From: Hymenopus coronatus
Lineage: Eukaryota > Arthropoda > Insecta > Mantodea > Hymenopodidae
Reading direction: 5' to 3'
Length of the DNA: 64,000 nt
Assembly (NCBI GenBank): GCA_030762935.1
Contig: CM060897.1
Coordinates: 116,160,676-116,224,675 of the forward strand
Shown one piece after another: positions 23,286-34,397 of the stretch; position 1 is the stretch's first letter; every line of letters begins with the position of its first letter. Both the position numbers and the translations under genes were made by a program. Under the pieces are notes generated by a model. It saw only the letters and a list, made by a program, of their open reading frames with translations. It was not told where the DNA came from and did no database searches.

Positions 23286-23753
23286 TATATAAAGAAATCA
23301 TGCGAATGTAGTAAATCAGACATTTTTTTCTGAAAAACAAAAGTTACTTTTAGTGAAATCTGTTTGAGAGGTGCCAGACTATTTTGGTAGTACGTTATGT
23401 ATGCGCAAACGAAAAACCTCGCACACACACATATTGGAGTTTCAGCTCAACAGCAATTGTACGCCAAAAGCCTGCTGGCAAACTCCATTCTGTTAATTGT
23501 CAGTGCGAGAGTAATTACCAGCATTGAAATGGTAACGTTAATTGTAAGGAAGAAACGTAATTAAAATTGTATGAAGTGATGTTGGCAATGGCTGTGAATC
23601 ATTGTTAAATTCGGCAGGACGGGACCAAAATGCGGCAGCTGAGACTATATTCTTGAGGGTGCAAAACATTACAACAATTGGAACAAATAAGAATGGTAAA
23701 AATAATATTTAAGAGATACTGTGTGTGAAATTTTAAATCTCTATAATTTTGAA

Positions 23754-23937
23754 TAGTTTTTAATTTCTCTAACACATATGTACACTGCACATAGTAAGTA
23801 GGGAAAGAATTATATACCACCCAAAAGTTGCTTACGAAATTTCCCCCTAAATACACTTTTAGGGTCACCTGGATTCAAAAAAAACATTTTTAGAAAAAAG
23901 GTTTGTGTAAGTGTGTGTGTGTGTGTGTGTCCCTTTT
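23754..23937 (-). repeat. HER fragment, hairpin end to GT tract
   Basis: It starts TTTTTAATTTCTCTAACACA and ends in (GT)n at 23911-23930, where a second copy in the same orientation begins. Confidence 0.7.
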
Positions 23938-23939
23938 TG

Positions 23940-24696
23940 CGTTCTCTGCAATTACTATGTACATAATATATATACGAAAGTATTGTCATACACCAAAAAA
24001 TTCGATACCGAGATCTCACCTAAAATACATGTTTTGGCATCCCCTGAATAAAAAAATGCATTTTTATAAAACTGTCCGTATGCGTGTCTGTCTGAGGTGT
24101 ATTATTTTAAAAAAAAAAGTTGTGTATGAGTCTGTGGGCGGCATAGCTCAAAAACGAAATCCGTTAAATACCAAACTGGATATTAAAGTTCAGTACCTTC
24201 CAAAGATACAACACAAAGATTAAAAAAAAAAAAAAACTCCCTTCCCACAACTACGCTTTACTTGGAACATTTTTCGAAAAAGTTTGATTTTCTCAAAAGT
24301 GGCCATAATGAAATGTATTAAAGTACTATAAGTTTAAGCTATTTTCACGCCAAACGAAATGAATGTTTTAAATTTTCTGGGAATAGCCCCTAAAGATCTG
24401 TTCATTTTGGGTGACTTTTATATAGCTTTTGTATAACTGGTAAACAATAAGCACTAGACAATAACCTACTACACAAAAAATGTAGAACTCGTTAAAACAC
24501 ACACTTTGTATCATATACATTTTTTCGTATATTTAACGATTTTCGAGATATTTTGATTCATTGATTTCAGTTTTAAACTACTCACTTAAACTTCTCTCAA
24601 ACTGGAAGTCAAACCTTGTTTCTCTCTCTCTTTTGTCTACTCCCAAGAAGCAACGATAACTGAATTTCAGCTGTTATGTAAAGCGACGGCCTTTTA
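23940..24696 (-). repeat. HER copy, far end truncated
   Basis: The hairpin remnant is CTATGTACATAATATATATA. The body runs to GTAAAGCGACGGCCTTTTAA. The distal 150 bp are replaced by the start of an inverted copy at 24697. Confidence 0.75.
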
Positions 24697-25525
24697 AAAA
24701 ATCTGATGTGTACCATTCACATGACTTTCTCCATATCCCTGCAACAAATAATTCTTAAAAACCTTATACTTCTATTTACTTTATGCTAATCAGAAAAAAT
24801 TAGCAGAAATAGTCTGATTACTCGCTTCCTTGTAAGTAGAAGCGAAATAAGGGACAACCGTAGGTTAAAGTGATAGTCAAAAGCTGGTTGCTAGATCAAT
24901 AAAGTTCCTTTGTTTATATGGATAGGAGTTGACAAGTTCGTGTATGAGAAAAGTATACATTTTTCATAGCAGAAACAAAAAATAAGGAATATCACAAAAA
25001 CGACGAACTCCACGAAAAAATGTATATAACATATATTGTGTGTATTAAAGTGCTCTACATTTTTTGTGTAGTAACTTTTTGTCCATGTCTTACGGTTTAG
25101 AAGTCATTCAAAATTTAGTAAAATTCATCCAGAATAAACTACTCTTCAGAGGTTATTCCTAGAAAATTCAAAATATACATTTCATTTGCCAGGTAAATAT
25201 GTTTAATATCCGAAATTTTAATCAAAATCGTTAGAGCCATTTTTGATAAAATCAAATTTTTCGAAAAAAGTTTCATGTAAAGGGTAGTTGGGGGTGGGGG
25301 GATTTTTCTCAAAATCTTCGTGTCGCATCCCTGGAAGATACTAAACTTAAATACCAAGTTTGGTATTTTACCGACTTTTAGTTTTTGAGTTATCGTGTTC
25401 ACAGATACACGGACACACGGACACACGGACACACACACAGACACACACACGTACCTTTTTGTGAAAATGCTTTTTTGGGATATTGGGGACCCTAAAACAT
25501 ATATTTCCGGTGAAATCTCGGTATA
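24697..25525 (+). repeat. HER copy, hairpin end truncated
   Basis: It starts AAAAATCTGATGTGTACCATTC and is complete through the CA-rich tract (25402-25450) to GTGAAATCTCGGTAT. There it breaks off before the hairpin and is followed by another + copy. Confidence 0.8.
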
Positions 25526-26257
25526 ATAATTGAGATAAACATCACCACAGATTGTCTTATTTACTTGCTCCTTGTAAGTAGAAGGTAAATAAGGGACTAT
25601 ACTAGGCTAAAACGATGTCAAATCTTTTAAAAGCTGTTTGCTACATGGCCAGGAATTTAAAAATTGAGAAAAGTATTTTAAATCTGAAACAAATAACAAG
25701 GAATATCTCAGAAAGAATATACTACACGAAAAAACGTATGTGACATAAACTGTGTAATTTAACGAGATCTACATTTTTTGCTTAGTAAGTTTTTGTCTAT
25801 CTCTTGCAGTTTATAGCTACGCAAAGTTCAGCAAACTTATTTAGAATGAAGATTCCTAGGTAATTCAAGATATACATTTTATTTGCCTTATTAATATCTT
25901 AAATACACGGAATTTTAACCAAAACCGTTAAAGCCATTTTTGATAAAACCTAAATTTTCGACATTTTTTCTATGTAAACTGTAGTTTGGAGATGGGGTGA
26001 TTTTCTCAAAATCTTCGTGTCACGTCTCTGGTAAGTGCTAAACTTAAATAACAATTTAAGTATCTTACTGACTTTTCGTTTTTGAGTAATCGTGTTCATA
26101 GGCACGCGGACACACTTGCGCTCACAGACCTTATTATAAAAATGCTTTTTTGGATACAGAGGACCGTAAAACATGTATTTCCAGTGAAATCTAGGAATCG
26201 AATATTTACGAGCATTACAACACGTTCTTTATACACTATGTATATAGTGCATAAAAA
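25526..26257 (+). repeat. HER copy, start truncated
   Basis: It begins at AATTGAGATAAACATC inside the first 100 bp of the family. It ends TATACACTATGTATATAGTG without the closing arm, and is then followed by an inverted fragment. Confidence 0.75.
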
Positions 26258-26434
26258 TTGACTGTCGCTTTAGCCTGTGCATTCCCTTATTTCGCTTCAG
26301 CTTACAAAGAAGCAAGTAATAAGACCAACTCTGAAAAAGTTATCTTGGTTAGCATATTGTGGATAAAAGAATAATCTTTTTTAAGAAAAGTTTGGAACAA
26401 CTAGAAAAGTGTGAATAGAACACATAAGATATTT
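26258..26434 (-). repeat. HER fragment, far end
   Basis: It runs from ACTGTCGCTTTAGCCTG to TGTGAATAGAACACATAAGA and a T-tract. Confidence 0.7.
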
Positions 26435-28300
26435 TGTTCTAAATTTTATTCCTACTTCACTACTAATATGTTAATGTCTGACTACGCTTTGCGGCGGCAA
26501 TCACCGAATATGTATGAACGGCGTGCTTCAAAAGTAACAGCGGATTATTACATCCATTGTTGCATCTGTGTTATTGGACACACGTGCCGACGGCAAGTTC
26601 TTTTGACATCATAGCTATGATTGTTATACTGAGCGAATTGACGGAATGTTCTTTGATGTCAAACCCCGGCATTGTTACACCTGAGTGAACTTGTGTTACT
26701 TGCAGTGGTTTAACCTGTGCGATGTCTTCTGAAAATATCTTGCTACGTCACCCACAGATATAAAAAGGGGAACAAAATGCTGTCCAGATTTCAGTTTACA
26801 TGGAAATGCTTAGCCTGCAGTTACGGTGGGATATTCGTAGGGAGCAGTAGTAGTCATCAGCCAGGGAACGATGAAAGTAACCTATGCTCAGTTTGCCGCA
26901 TTAAAGCGTCGAAGAAAGGCAGTTATTTGTTACCAGATTCCGATTGAAATCAGGTTTTGGAAGGAATAAAAGGTTGTTTGTTGGAGGAAAATGAGATTGT
27001 TATTTGTTACAATATTAAGAAGAAAATTAATTCAAATGTGATGAATACTTTACGGAAATGTTATTTTATACATATTATTATATAAATATGTATATTGTTG
27101 AATTCAAATATTCGGCGCTCCTCAACATATGAGAAAATTAGTTACCAGTTTTTGAATTGTTGTTTTCAACTACGCATAAAAAGTTTACGCAGAGATATTT
27201 ACACACAAATTTGTTGCCTTTTCTATTGCATTAGATTCTTCGGCATATTTTTGGAAATATTAATTGTTTTAATAAAAAAACTGAGACGTATGGAACATTT
27301 GAAGGTATGAAAATGTAGTTTAGCGAAAAGCATTCTTTTATAATTCTTTGCTAGGAAACTGATGTAATTTACGTTGTTTAAGTGTCTATAGATTACAAAA
27401 CAAGTGGTGAGTGGCTAAGTGTTAATTCTTAATTGATGCCCAGATGTTCCACCCACCATTTTCTATAGAAAACTCTTTTCGGATTTTTGACAGACTAAAG
27501 CTAACATTAAAATCTCAATATGTTTTAAGAAAAAAATATTACCTCTGCGGCGTATTATTGTTCCACGCTATGGGAGCCTAGCGTGCGATTGTTTAACGAC
27601 CCGCGTTGTGTATGCCTAGTATGCGACGTACATAACACCCCTTTGAAGACTCAAGTATGAAGGTTGGTTTGTTCTTACGCAGACTTACTCCACTACCAAG
27701 AGAGTAGATCTCCCACGTACCTGGTTTTGAAGATCCACTGTTGCCTGCGGTGCCTGCATGAAGATTGGGGAGTGGTCTTGCGAAATAGTTAACGCACACT
27801 TTTAGTTCATCTGTTTGTTGTATTCTTGAGTAGAAATAAGACATCTAGAAAATCACTTTACTTTGCAAGCTATATGATTACGACTATTTCCGGAAGTTTT
27901 CCTTCTTTAACGACGTAACTTAACTTCACTCATTAAACTGATTACTTTCTCACTTATTACTTTCACACCGTATAATAGCTTGACAACGAGTATGTGCTTT
28001 GAACTTAGTGGTGAGTGTTCTCAACTGTAATTACGCGCACGTGACCGCCTAACAGCGATTACGCGTACATAGCGACTGAGTGTATCTAAGAGTGCGAGTA
28101 TAACTGAGTGCCCTGACATCCTACAATCTGCTACACTCAAAACAGCCTGTTTTGCTGCAATTAACAAGTGTATAACGTCAAACAAAGCCACTGTCATATT
28201 ATAAATGGTAGAAATCCATGAAAACATAATTGAAATTTACTATGCTAAATTTTGTTTGTCAATTATGTGCATTTTGAAAATTAAGCATTTGTTGGCCCTT
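26435..28300. other. Largest repeat-free stretch; no gene assigned
   Basis: A TATA-like TATAAAAAGGGG lies at 26759-26770. The overlapping open frame at 26717-26947 (76 codons) has two Cys pairs spaced CxxC (CLAC, CSVC), reminiscent of a small zinc-binding fold, but no family is recognised. A second open frame at 27095-27310 and minus frames at 27593-27844 and 28021-28227 are equally anonymous. If a host exon exists in this window, this and 42503-44507 are the best places to look. Confidence 0.3.
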
Positions 28301-29605
28301 AGAGGAACAATTACCCTAATGTTATTTTGGATGTCATAGAGTGTCTCAGATTCCCTAGATGTCGTTCACAGACATCTGTACATAGGTATTGGCTGCGAAC
28401 AGGACTTCAGGTGAATGGTACACATTGTTATTGTGCAGTTGAAAAGGGTAAAAGAAGGGAGTTTTCAGCAGAAAAACGTGCTGTAATAGTCAGCTTACAT
28501 AAAGCAGGCCACACTGCGTCAAATTGCACACAAGAACACGTTTCCTTGGGAGGTGTCCATTACACTGTAAAGAGGTATGTAACTACAAATAGCAATAAGG
28601 ATCGTTATCGAAAGGAGAGGCCTAGGGTGACCTCGAAAATTAAGGATAAACATTTAATACTGACCAGCAAACGTGATCGTTTCAAACAGCACCCATGCTG
28701 ACATCAGAAACGAAGCAGTTGAGGGATGAATCTATGACTATTTCTATAGTGAAGAGACGAGTTCAGGATGCACATCTGAACGGTAGCATTGCGGCAAAGA
28801 AACCTTTATTGAGAGCTGTCAATAAACGGAAAAGATTACAATGGGCCAAGCGACATGTAAGCTGGACTGTTGATCAGTGGGAAAAGCTATTATTTGCTGA
28901 TAACTCTAAGTATGCGATATTTGGCTCAAAACGTCGCCAGTTCGTTCGACGTGCAAAAGATGAACGCATGGCACCTCAGTGCATATCCCCTACAATCAAG
29001 CGTGGTTCGGTGCTGGTATGGGTTTGTTTTGGTGGCAATAGGACAGGCGATATTATGGAGATAGAAGGAATGATGAAGAAGGAGCATTATCACAGTATTC
29101 TCTAACGTCATGCCAAACCATCTGGGATGCGGTTAATTGGCAAGGGGTTCATTCTGCAGCAGGACAATGATCCCAAGCATACATCTATGCTCTATAGAAG
29201 ATACGTTGAACGATTGGAAGGGACCAAGTCCTGAAGAACATGGTTTGGCCTCCTCAAAGTCCTGATTGCAATCATATTGAACTACTTTGGGACCATATGG
29301 ACAGAGACGTAAGAAAAAAACAACCCACTAATGTAAATGTATAGGGGAGTCATGTACACAACAAATGGAGGGATATTTCTGAAGATACATTGACGCACAT
29401 AATAGAAAGAATGCCCAGAGTTTGCTCAGCTCTAATTAAATCAAGGGAAGGTTACTTTGAAGAAAACAAAATCTAACATTTATTGCTGATTTTCATTAAA
29501 TATGCTGTTGTGACTCCAAACTATGTGTTTTTTATTCCATTGTTTCAATAAATCCTAAAAATGAGGTGTGTTCAAAAACTTTTGAGCGGTAGTGTAGTAG
29601 ATTTT
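28301..29605 (+). mobile_element. Tc1-like transposon relic
   Basis: The right end GTGTTCAAAAACTTTTGAGC plus GGTAGTGTA (29569-29597) has the look of a Tc1-type inverted repeat tip and is followed by TA. I do not find the matching left tip upstream of 28400, so the left end is deleted or badly eroded. Confidence 0.6.
28405..29476 (+). pseudogene. Tc1-like transposase pseudogene
   Basis: The translated blocks follow a Tc1/IS630 transposase nearly end to end. The helix-turn-helix reads REFSAEKRAVIVSLHKAGHT, then VHYTVKRY. Next come RPRVTSKIKDKHLILTSKRD, MLTSETKQLRD, NKRKRLQWAKRHVSW, LFADNSKYAIFGSKRRQFVR (the first catalytic Asp of the usual ADESKF is read as ADNSKY), VWVCFGGN, ILQQDNDPKHTS (second Asp), WPPQSPDCNHIELLWD (catalytic Glu) and a C-terminal GYFEENKI ending at 29474-29476. 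Lesions: a one-base loss near 28690 shifts frame, TAA at 29103-29105, a frame change near 29218, and TAG at 29342-29344. The initiator codon is not clear. It would encode about 350 residues if whole. Confidence 0.85.
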
Positions 29606-30212
29606 CTGTCATGGCTGCTTCATTCTGATTGATCAAAAAGACCTCGAACTTGGCGCCGAGGTATTCCATAATGCAGCTTTCTTTACCCAGAATGCATCAT
29701 AACTCTCTCGTGACCATCATCACACAACGGAGATTGCGTCCTCACTTATACGTCTGTTGCACGCACATGCACCAGAATACGTACAACAATAGAGTTCCTT
29801 TTCACAAAGAGCTTTCCCCTCTCTAATAGCTAAGTTTAGCAAACAAATTTAAGTTGTGCTTGCTAGAAGCTAAGTTTGCACTTTTAAATACATTAAATTA
29901 TTGATAATTAACACTTTTAAATACATTAAATAATTGATGATTAACGAAAATAATAATAATCATAGTAGCGAGGCCGACTAACGGTCTCACCTCTAATAGC
30001 ACGTATATACTTTTTTATCATTTATTCTAAAGCATAATCTTTCAAGAAAACATTAAGAAGAGGCAGATAAACTTCTAACATGTCTGTTTAAAAGGATTTG
30101 GAACACCAAAAAAAATACACATGCTTTGATTTCCACCTCAGGGCTGCCCATAATGAAATGTTGAAACAAAAATTGGATTCTATCGTAAGGATATAAATAG
30201 AAGAAGAGACTG
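29606..30212. other. Unassigned DNA with short tandem duplication
   Basis: A 33-bp unit CACTTTTAAATACATTAAAT plus ATTGATAATTAA occurs twice at 29879-29911 and 29912-29944. Otherwise no element is recognised. Confidence 0.5.
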
Positions 30213-30284
30213 AATAATAATATTAATAATAATAATAATAATAATAATAGTAGTAGTAGTGATGATAATAGTAATAATAATAAT
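30213..30284. repeat. (AAT)n/(AGT)n microsatellite
   Basis: It is mostly ATA/AAT triplets with an internal AGT run. Confidence 0.9.
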
Positions 30285-30535
30285 TGATAACGTCATAAAG
30301 AAACTTAAATTGAAATATATGTTTGAAAGTGTTTTCTTATGATCTTTAGAAGCAGTAAGAAATGGAATTACTATGGTTCATTTATCAGATCTAATTGATA
30401 TATAAATCCAAATTGTAGCAAATTATCGTTCTCAAATAACATTAACCATACACATCATCTTCGGATCTATTGGTGTAAACCAATAATGGAGTGTTTTCAA
30501 CGTAATTTAATGCTGTAAGCGTAAGTATAATAAAC
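30285..30535 (+). repeat. Direct repeat, left copy
   Basis: It starts TGATAACGTCATAAAGAAAC and includes CCAATAATGGAGTGTTTTCA. It is repeated at 31485-31735 with roughly 80 percent identity by eye, exactly 1200 bp apart start to start. Confidence 0.75.
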
Positions 30536-30604
30536 ATATACATACGAGGCTCACTAGGTATGTTTTGAGACAGCAAGTTATGAATACTCATAGAAATGAT
30601 TTGC

Positions 30605-31274
30605 TTATCCCTGTTTCTCAAAGTATTCTCCCTGGTGCTCTATGCAACGCTCCATCCTCTGGAACCACTTCTGAAAGCATCTGTACCTCTCAGTTTCTGG
30701 TACTGCAGATATCTACTCTTCGTATGCAAAAACTACTTCTTCAGGGTGGTTGGAACACCCAAATGGAGGCCTGACGCTTTGTTTCAGAGTCAAAACGATA
30801 GATTCATGTTCCATCACCCGTAACAATATCTGAAACACGGCAGAACTCTTCACATTTAAATATTTTCAGCATTTCTTCGCAACATTCCACCCTATGGAGC
30901 CGTGGCCAATTAAATTATGGGGCACTCATGTTAAAGAATGTTTTTACAAGAAGGTGTTCATGGAGGATGACTGAATTACTTGGTGAACCAACCCCATGCC
31001 AACTTAATGTTCTGGTGTGTTAGTCTTGGATCTGCCCTAATCATTATTTCCACACGGTGACGTTTTTATCAGTCACTACTGCTGCTGGTCTGCTACTCTT
31101 TAAGAGATATCGCCCCCTTTTACATTATGAAACCCAGCGGAATACAGTGGCACGTGATAATGAATAGTTTCCAAAAGCCTCTCCCCACAAACACTCACAT
31201 GATTCCGTTTCATTTGAGTCACATATGAAGTCGTACAAAATCATTGCATGAAAATGCTCTCTCTGAACCTCCAT
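30605..31274 (-). pseudogene. mariner-like transposase pseudogene with central deletion
   Basis: The minus-strand start is MEVQREHFHAMILYDFICDS at 31274, followed by HTH-region pieces ECLWGEAFGNYSLSRATVFR, VVTDKNVTV, ILHEHLLVK, CCEEMLKIF and a first-Asp block DIVTGDGT (family DIVTGDETW, so the Glu and Trp are altered). Then come IYRFDSETKRQASIWVFQPP and, abruptly, the C-terminal CFQKWFQRMERCIEHQGEYF and a stop at 30605-30607. The segment holding the HHDNA and SPDLAPxDFFLF motifs is missing. Several stops and frame changes are present. The open frames at 30565-30774 and 30596-30823 on the plus strand are shadows. Confidence 0.75.
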
Positions 31275-31484
31275 TGCACTTGAAATAACGTTCACACTTT
31301 CCAGACTTCAACATAAACTGAACAAAAATGAATTGCGTAACAATGGTCTGCCTGTTACCATTGCATTACCAATGAGTCAGCTATTTTGATAAAGCAACAA
31401 TACTTTCCCTGGCGTTGGCCAATTCTCCGTGTCTCGATACATATCTAGAGATCCTCCTACGAGGAGAGAATGAAGTAGATTAAG

Positions 31485-31735
31485 TGATAACGTCATAAAG
31501 TAACTTAATATGAAATATATGTTTGTACGTTAAGGAGCAGCAGGAAATTGAATTACTATGGTTTATTTATTGGAAATTATTGATATATAAATTCCAATTG
31601 TAGCAAATTATTGTTCTCATATTCATAAACGGTTCCAGAGGAAAACATTAACCGTGATCTCATCTCTGAATTTCTTAGTGTGAGCCAATAATGGAATGTT
31701 TTCAACGTAATTTATAACGTTGTAAACTTAAACAT
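31485..31735 (+). repeat. Direct repeat, right copy
   Basis: It starts TGATAACGTCATAAAGTAAC and includes CCAATAATGGAATGTTTTCA. See the partner at 30285-30535. Between the copies lies the mariner relic. Confidence 0.75.
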
Positions 31736-31954
31736 AAGAAGTTTGTTGTTTCGTTATTTTGCAAACTCGTCTGCAAGTTATGTTTCTTTGGTGTAGGTGT
31801 ACAAAGAGCGAAGATGATAATCTGCAGCTAATATGCATAAAACAGCTCAAAGTATTTAAGAACGGAAAACCTGGTGTGGCAGCTAGAGGATATCTTGACG
31901 AAAATAGGAATGACAGACTTGTGAAGGAAGGGAGAAGACCTCTCACCTCTCACC

Positions 31955-32085
31955 TAGACGGCCCCCAAGCGACCGCATGTGAGATTTTCTCCGGGTTCTC
32001 CGGTTTCCACCGGTGCTCCAACCTCATTTCATATATCACCGGTGTCATCGCCTGCCGTGCTACAGGTAGTGAAAGTGGGAGTTAA
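31955..32085 (+). mobile_element. SINE fragment sharing core with 63.4-kb element
   Basis: ATTTTCTCCGGGTTCTCCGG and TTTCCACC, followed by CATATATCACCGGTG, match the reverse complement of the element at 63428-63592 (TTTTCTCCGGGTTCTCCGG, TTTACC, CATATATCATCAGTG). It is less AT-rich than its surroundings. Confidence 0.55.
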
Positions 32086-32251
32086 ACACTACCAGAAAAA
32101 AAGAGAAGGGAGATGAAAATGAAAAAGGATTCTGAAGTCAGTGAGAAATAAGATAGAATACAGTGGGTTGAACTAAAAACTAAAAAGTCACTTTGTTTAC
32201 ACATAAAAATAAAGAAATAATTGTCAAGAATGGGGTAGGTATATATGCAGG
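32086..32251. other. Unassigned AT-rich DNA
   Basis: Purine-rich and AT-rich sequence with nothing recognised. Confidence 0.4.
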
Positions 32252-32600
32252 TTGATTCAAAAATAGTTTTGCAAAATTTGGGGACAGGTTCCTTATATCA
32301 AAACAAGAAAAAATGGTCATTTAAACACATGTCTCAAAACCTTTCGTTCTCGATTTATTGAGGTTAAAAATGCTTTTTATCATAACATTTTAAAGTGACA
32401 CTTTATTCTATTTTTTATGTTGTAAATTTCTTACGAGGTGTTCCACATAAACACCACCCATAGGAAATAATCCAAATATCGTCCTCTTTCGTCTAGACAG
32501 ATGTACTCCTCGAAGCATGGAATGTCAAATTCTCCCAATCGGTGTTGTTTGATTTCGCAGGCTTCCAGTCTTCAGTATTCATCGCTCGGGTCAAGAAAAA
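32252..32600 (-). mobile_element. End fragment of the long-TIR transposon family of 22402-23285
   Basis: GCAGGTTGATTCAAAAATAG, then GGGGACAGGTTCCTTATATC and CTCAAAACCTTTCG, matches both ends of the 22.4-kb element. The minus strand then reads ACEIKQ, GEFDIPCFEEYI, DERGRYLDYFLW, the same C-terminal transposase region as at 23000-23110. The other end is absent, so this is a truncated copy. Confidence 0.7.
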
Positions 32601-32926
32601 AACCTTGATCTATATCTTCTGCTTTTTCTGATCTCTCTATTATGTGTGCTTCCTAGGCTGGGGTTTGCGGCAGGTTGTGTTTAGATGCTATTTCGATTAT
32701 GAAAAATGTCAGCATTGGTTAGATGGTGTACTAATCTGGATCTCTTTGAACTTGGTATCCTGAGTGCTCTCCGTAGGTAAGTGGTTTTGACTGCTTCTTG
32801 TCTTCTCAGATTTGCTGCATTTAACCGAGAGTATTTGCGTATTTGCGTATCACGCTATTGGAGATATCTTGATGTGAATTGTCTTATTACAGGTTCAAGT
32901 GACAGCTTTTCAACATTTTTGGTATA
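32601..32926. other. Unassigned DNA
   Basis: No family is recognised. A plus open frame beginning at 32781 runs into the adjacent mariner end. Confidence 0.35.
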
Positions 32927-33776
32927 CGATGGTCAATCAAATATAAACGGCTCTTTCTTTCCCAAACTCTTTAATTTGATGTCAAACATTTACAAAGACT
33001 TTTCTGCATAGTCTCCTGCTCTGGATATGCACTTAGCCCAAAATAATGGCGGTTTCTTGACGCCGTCACGATAAAAAGAACGAGGTCGTGTCATCAGCCA
33101 GTTTCGCCCGAAGCCTTCCACACCAGCGTCATTTTTAAATCTTTGGTCAATGCCTCCTTTAGTGGTCTAAAGAGATGAAAATCGCAGGGCAATTAGTCTG
33201 GACTATATGGAGGGTGGTCAGTGGTGTCCAACTCCATTGAGTGCCTCTCACAGAGCTGCAGCCAACTTCTGTTCTTCAGTCAGAACCTAAGCTGTTTGTA
33301 ATGATGGCATGACGGCTCCCAATGCTTAATCCAGCCCAATGAAACATTTCTGAAACTGTCAAACAACGATCATCTTCAATAAGGTTAGAAATGGCTATGA
33401 GTATTCTCCGTTATACTTGTCCTTGGGCGACGGTCATGACTCATTTTGGACCCGTTCACAGCCTTCCATGAACGCCTTATGCCAAGCAAACACACGAATC
33501 CTTGAAAGTGTTTCCTAATCAAACTGTGCTGCCATTCTTTGCAAAATTTCTGTCGGTTTTACGCCTTCACGAGCAAGAAATTTAATGTTGATGCATTGCG
33601 CATTTGAAGTATGTACCTGTTGATCAAACATTTTGAACAGATTGGTTCTGTAGAGGCTAACTCCTACTCATCCCCACTCCTGATATTCCTAACGAAACTA
33701 TGATGAGTCGTAGCACACTCTGTTGAAAACTAAGCGCTCAGAATAAAAAATCCCGTTTATATTTGATGAACCCTCG
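32927..33776 (-). mobile_element. mariner-like transposon relic with TIRs
   Basis: The left tip CGATGGTCAATCAAATATAA plus ACGG and the reverse complement of the right tip, CGAGGGTTCATCAAATATAA plus ACGG, form inverted repeats of about 25 bp. TA flanks both ends (32925-32926 and 33777-33778). The length is 850 bp, which implies a large internal deletion relative to a 1.3-kb mariner. Confidence 0.8.
32990..33631 (-). pseudogene. mariner transposase pseudogene, catalytic centre deleted
   Basis: The minus-strand ATG at 33631 starts MFDQQVHTSNAQCINIKFLA, then REGVKPTEILQRMAAQFD, a stop, ETLSRIRVFAWHKAFMEGCE. Later blocks are EDDRCLTVSEM and LSIGSRHAIITNSLG. The sequence then jumps to EQKLAAALREALNGVGHHPP, with a broken SPDxLPCDFHLF region and KEALTKDL. 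The end is FYRDGVKKPPLFWAKCISRA and GDYAEKSL with TAA at 32990-32992. The first Asp block (TGDETW) and HDNA block are gone, so only the third catalytic region persists in degraded form. Confidence 0.75.
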
Positions 33777-33779
33777 TAC

Positions 33780-33890
33780 TAAACATAAATACCACGTTTG
33801 GTTTTTAAGGGTCGTTTCGTTTTTGAATTATGCTGTCCATACCAGAACGCGTACACACTCACATACACTGACACACATCCAATTTTTGGA
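33780..33890 (+). repeat. HER fragment, central CA-rich part
   Basis: It runs from AACATAAATACCACGTTTGG through TTTTTGAATTATGCTGTCCA to the CA-rich tract. It directly follows the mariner relic. Confidence 0.6.
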
Positions 33891-33915
33891 TAGATTATAA
33901 TGCAGTAATATGTAC

Positions 33916-33916
<1 letters not shown>

Positions 33917-33949
<33 letters not shown>
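33917..33949. repeat. (AT)n microsatellite
   Basis: An uninterrupted AT run of about 33 bp. Confidence 0.9.
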
Positions 33950-33951
<2 letters not shown>

Positions 33952-34397
33952 AAAGTAAGAATCCAGAATTGCCTTACCTTCCTTTTTCTGCCTCCATTTT
34001 ATTTTAAACCAGTTTTTCTTCCGTTGAATCACAAAGGCAAGGATTAATGACGTGAGGAGCTTCAGGGTTTTCTATTTCACTCAGAATAGTTATTTATGAT
34101 AAATGTATAAAGAAGGTTGGCTGGTTTAACAGTTTTTGTGACTAAAACATGTTTCTGACAAGAATCTGAAATGCCACTTGTGGGGAAGAGCTTAAAGAAT
34201 AAGGAAAATGTAGCATAAATAATAAATTGAAAAGGAATGCAGTGTTTTCCTGTTTATTTGCTCGTGAATGAAAGGAAAATAAAACACAAGAATACTGAGA
34301 ATATACGGATTATACACAAGTTTTGGTGTACAGGGTATAACTTCATACAGCATTTATAAACGTGGAACATTAAAGATAGAGTCTTATATTATATTTT
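33950..34397. other. Unassigned DNA
   Basis: No open frame or repeat is recognised. Confidence 0.4.

Larger units (their letters stand above)
21223..23320 (-). repeat. HER copy with two nested insertions
   Basis: Three segments of a single copy can be read in order: 21223-21637 (hairpin end TTTACTTTCTCTACC through ATTAAAAC), about 21925-22401 (CCAAATAAATCTTGTAAC to TTTTGCTGTAAAATA) and 23286-23320 (AAAGAAATCATGCGAATG to AAATCAGA). The gaps hold a SINE (21638-21855 plus A-rich tail) and a transposon with long inverted repeats (22402-23285). Confidence 0.75.
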
